Shown here piece after piece: positions 62,901 to 64,000 of a stretch of 64,000 nt of DNA. Origin of the DNA: Pachydiplax longipennis. Its lineage: Eukaryota > Arthropoda > Insecta > Odonata > Libellulidae. The stretch spans positions 3,348,001 through 3,412,000 of the forward strand of contig JAVFKF010000044.1 in NCBI GenBank assembly GCA_036926295.1. Direction: 5' to 3'. Position 1 is the stretch's first letter. The number at the start of each line of letters is the position of its first letter. A program made the position numbers and the translations under genes. A model generated the notes under the pieces. It did not search any database and was not told the DNA's origin. It was given only the letters and a program-made list of their open reading frames with translations.

Positions 62901-64000
62901 TGAGTTAAAGATGTTTAACTTGGATAAGTCATAATTAAAGTTCATTTTCAAGGACCTGTTGGAACTTTTCAAAGGGAAATAGCAAAAAGTTTTCCTGATA
63001 TTGCTTTCCATGTGCCAGATTCCTTGTGGGCCCCAACACAGCATTCTTTAAGACAAAAATCCTAGATAGTAAAAATTTATGTATAATATACAGAACAAAA
63101 TTTAATGTATTATACCTTTAAAATTCAATTTGTGAACTATTAAATTAAGTAGAGAAAGGGAAATATTTTCATTAGCGGGAGTTCATTACAGGGAGACTGA
63201 TTGTTTTATTGACAATTTTGTCATCTTCAAATTATTATTGATGTAAAGATTGTAAATTTTTATTCAAATCCTCTCCTAAAATATTAAAAGTTAACAATAC
63301 AGGCCCAGGGATTTGACTACAGCTGTAAATTTTATTATTGCAAATGTTTCAGGAACAGCATATTTTTTGCGATAACAAACAAAAAGGACTGCTTTACATA
63401 TTTTAATTTGAAAATATCTTATCTCTGAATCCAATTTCATTCCTTGCTTAACGATATAAAAACAAAACTTTTCAAACCCGCATTGGTCTCTGCGTTTACA
63501 GCTGAAAAAATATCATATAAAAGAGCAGAAAAGTTTTCAGAATGAAAGGCTGCTGAGATGGTTTTATTTATTTATTTTAAAGGATAACAAGAAAGCAACA
63601 CTGAAACTGTATTCATTTCCCTTAACTTTTAATGCACAAGAGTCATCAAAATAATCGTAATCCTCCAAGCAACATTTCTGTTGTGTATCGATGTTCTTAA
63701 CCCTTGTGAGACGCAGTTAGATTAGAGGGATTATAGGAAGGAGAACTGTGAAAGATGTAAAAGTGTAAGCTATAAAAAGAGGGGTGTACAACTTCCGGCC
63801 AAAGGGGAAATTCAGCCTTAAAAGAAATCGTGAATCAACAGCTTTGCTCCATTGCTTAAGCTTTTTAGCTTTAATTCAGAATTGTTTTCGGATTCTTAGC
63901 GCTTGACTTATTTGACAATAAATTTTTCATGTTGGTTATGCAAATTTTTATATCCCTCTCTTGTGAATCCAACATGATCTTTGATGGTGTAATTCTTTTC
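59907..64000. other. Right flank, no gene seen
   Basis: AT-rich DNA without recognisable exons. Open frames of 71-83 codons (60191-60412, 60661-60879, 61299-61514, 61480-61731, 62799-63044) show no domain and are compatible with chance. A 38-codon frame near 62331 after a TTGCAG is also unsupported. Confidence 0.6.

Noticed and set aside
1..64000. CRISPR array, prokaryotic defence system, phage or plasmid content
   Set aside because: Spliced animal-type genes and long AT-rich introns throughout; the repeats are 17.87 kb, not short spaced repeats.

Overview
The window is eukaryotic, AT-rich DNA with GT-AG introns, most likely from an insect or another arthropod. The exons match the C-terminal half of retinal degeneration B (rdgB / PITPNM, membrane-associated phosphatidylinositol transfer protein) and resemble the Drosophila protein more closely than the human one. 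There are no bacterial-style operons, CRISPR arrays or rRNA/tRNA genes that I could see.

Layout: bases 1 to about 57237 are a head-to-tail tandem array of one unit of about 17.87 kb. There are three full units (1-17871, 17872-35739, 35740-53607) and a fourth cut off after 3.6 kb (53608-57237). Units differ by only a handful of substitutions, one 5-bp indel and the length of a poly(A) tract (16/18/18/19). The window opens inside a unit, so the array probably continues to the left. From 57238 to 64000 the DNA is single-copy and AT-rich, with no gene I can support; a 100-bp tandem duplication lies at 59707-59906.

Each unit carries, in order: the 3' exons of rdgB on the plus strand ending in a LNS2 domain; a tail-to-tail intergenic stretch; a small three-exon minus-strand gene (66 or 58 aa, unrecognised); a GC/CpG-rich block that looks like a bidirectional promoter; a plus-strand first-exon candidate (40 codons plus 1 nt, strong GTAAGG donor); a cluster of degenerate repeats with a TIR-bearing element; and then rdgB exons starting in the middle of the DDHD domain. 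The N-terminal PITP domain and the upstream exons are absent from the unit.

The CpG-rich first exon ends in phase 1 and the first rdgB exon begins with the two bases needed to complete that codon. Each unit could therefore express a 5'-swapped DDHD-LNS2 protein from its own promoter. It is either a chimera made by tandem duplication across two neighbouring genes or an old internal promoter that was amplified. All copies share marks of relaxed constraint: a lost splice donor after exon 4 that creates an in-frame TAG, a pair of compensating frameshifts in exon 6, and replacement of the first Asp of the DDHD signature by His. The array is therefore either a recently amplified chimeric gene family or an amplified pseudogene. 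The right edge is a rearrangement junction inside rdgB intron 7, with a perfect 18-bp foldback and apparently templated filler DNA.
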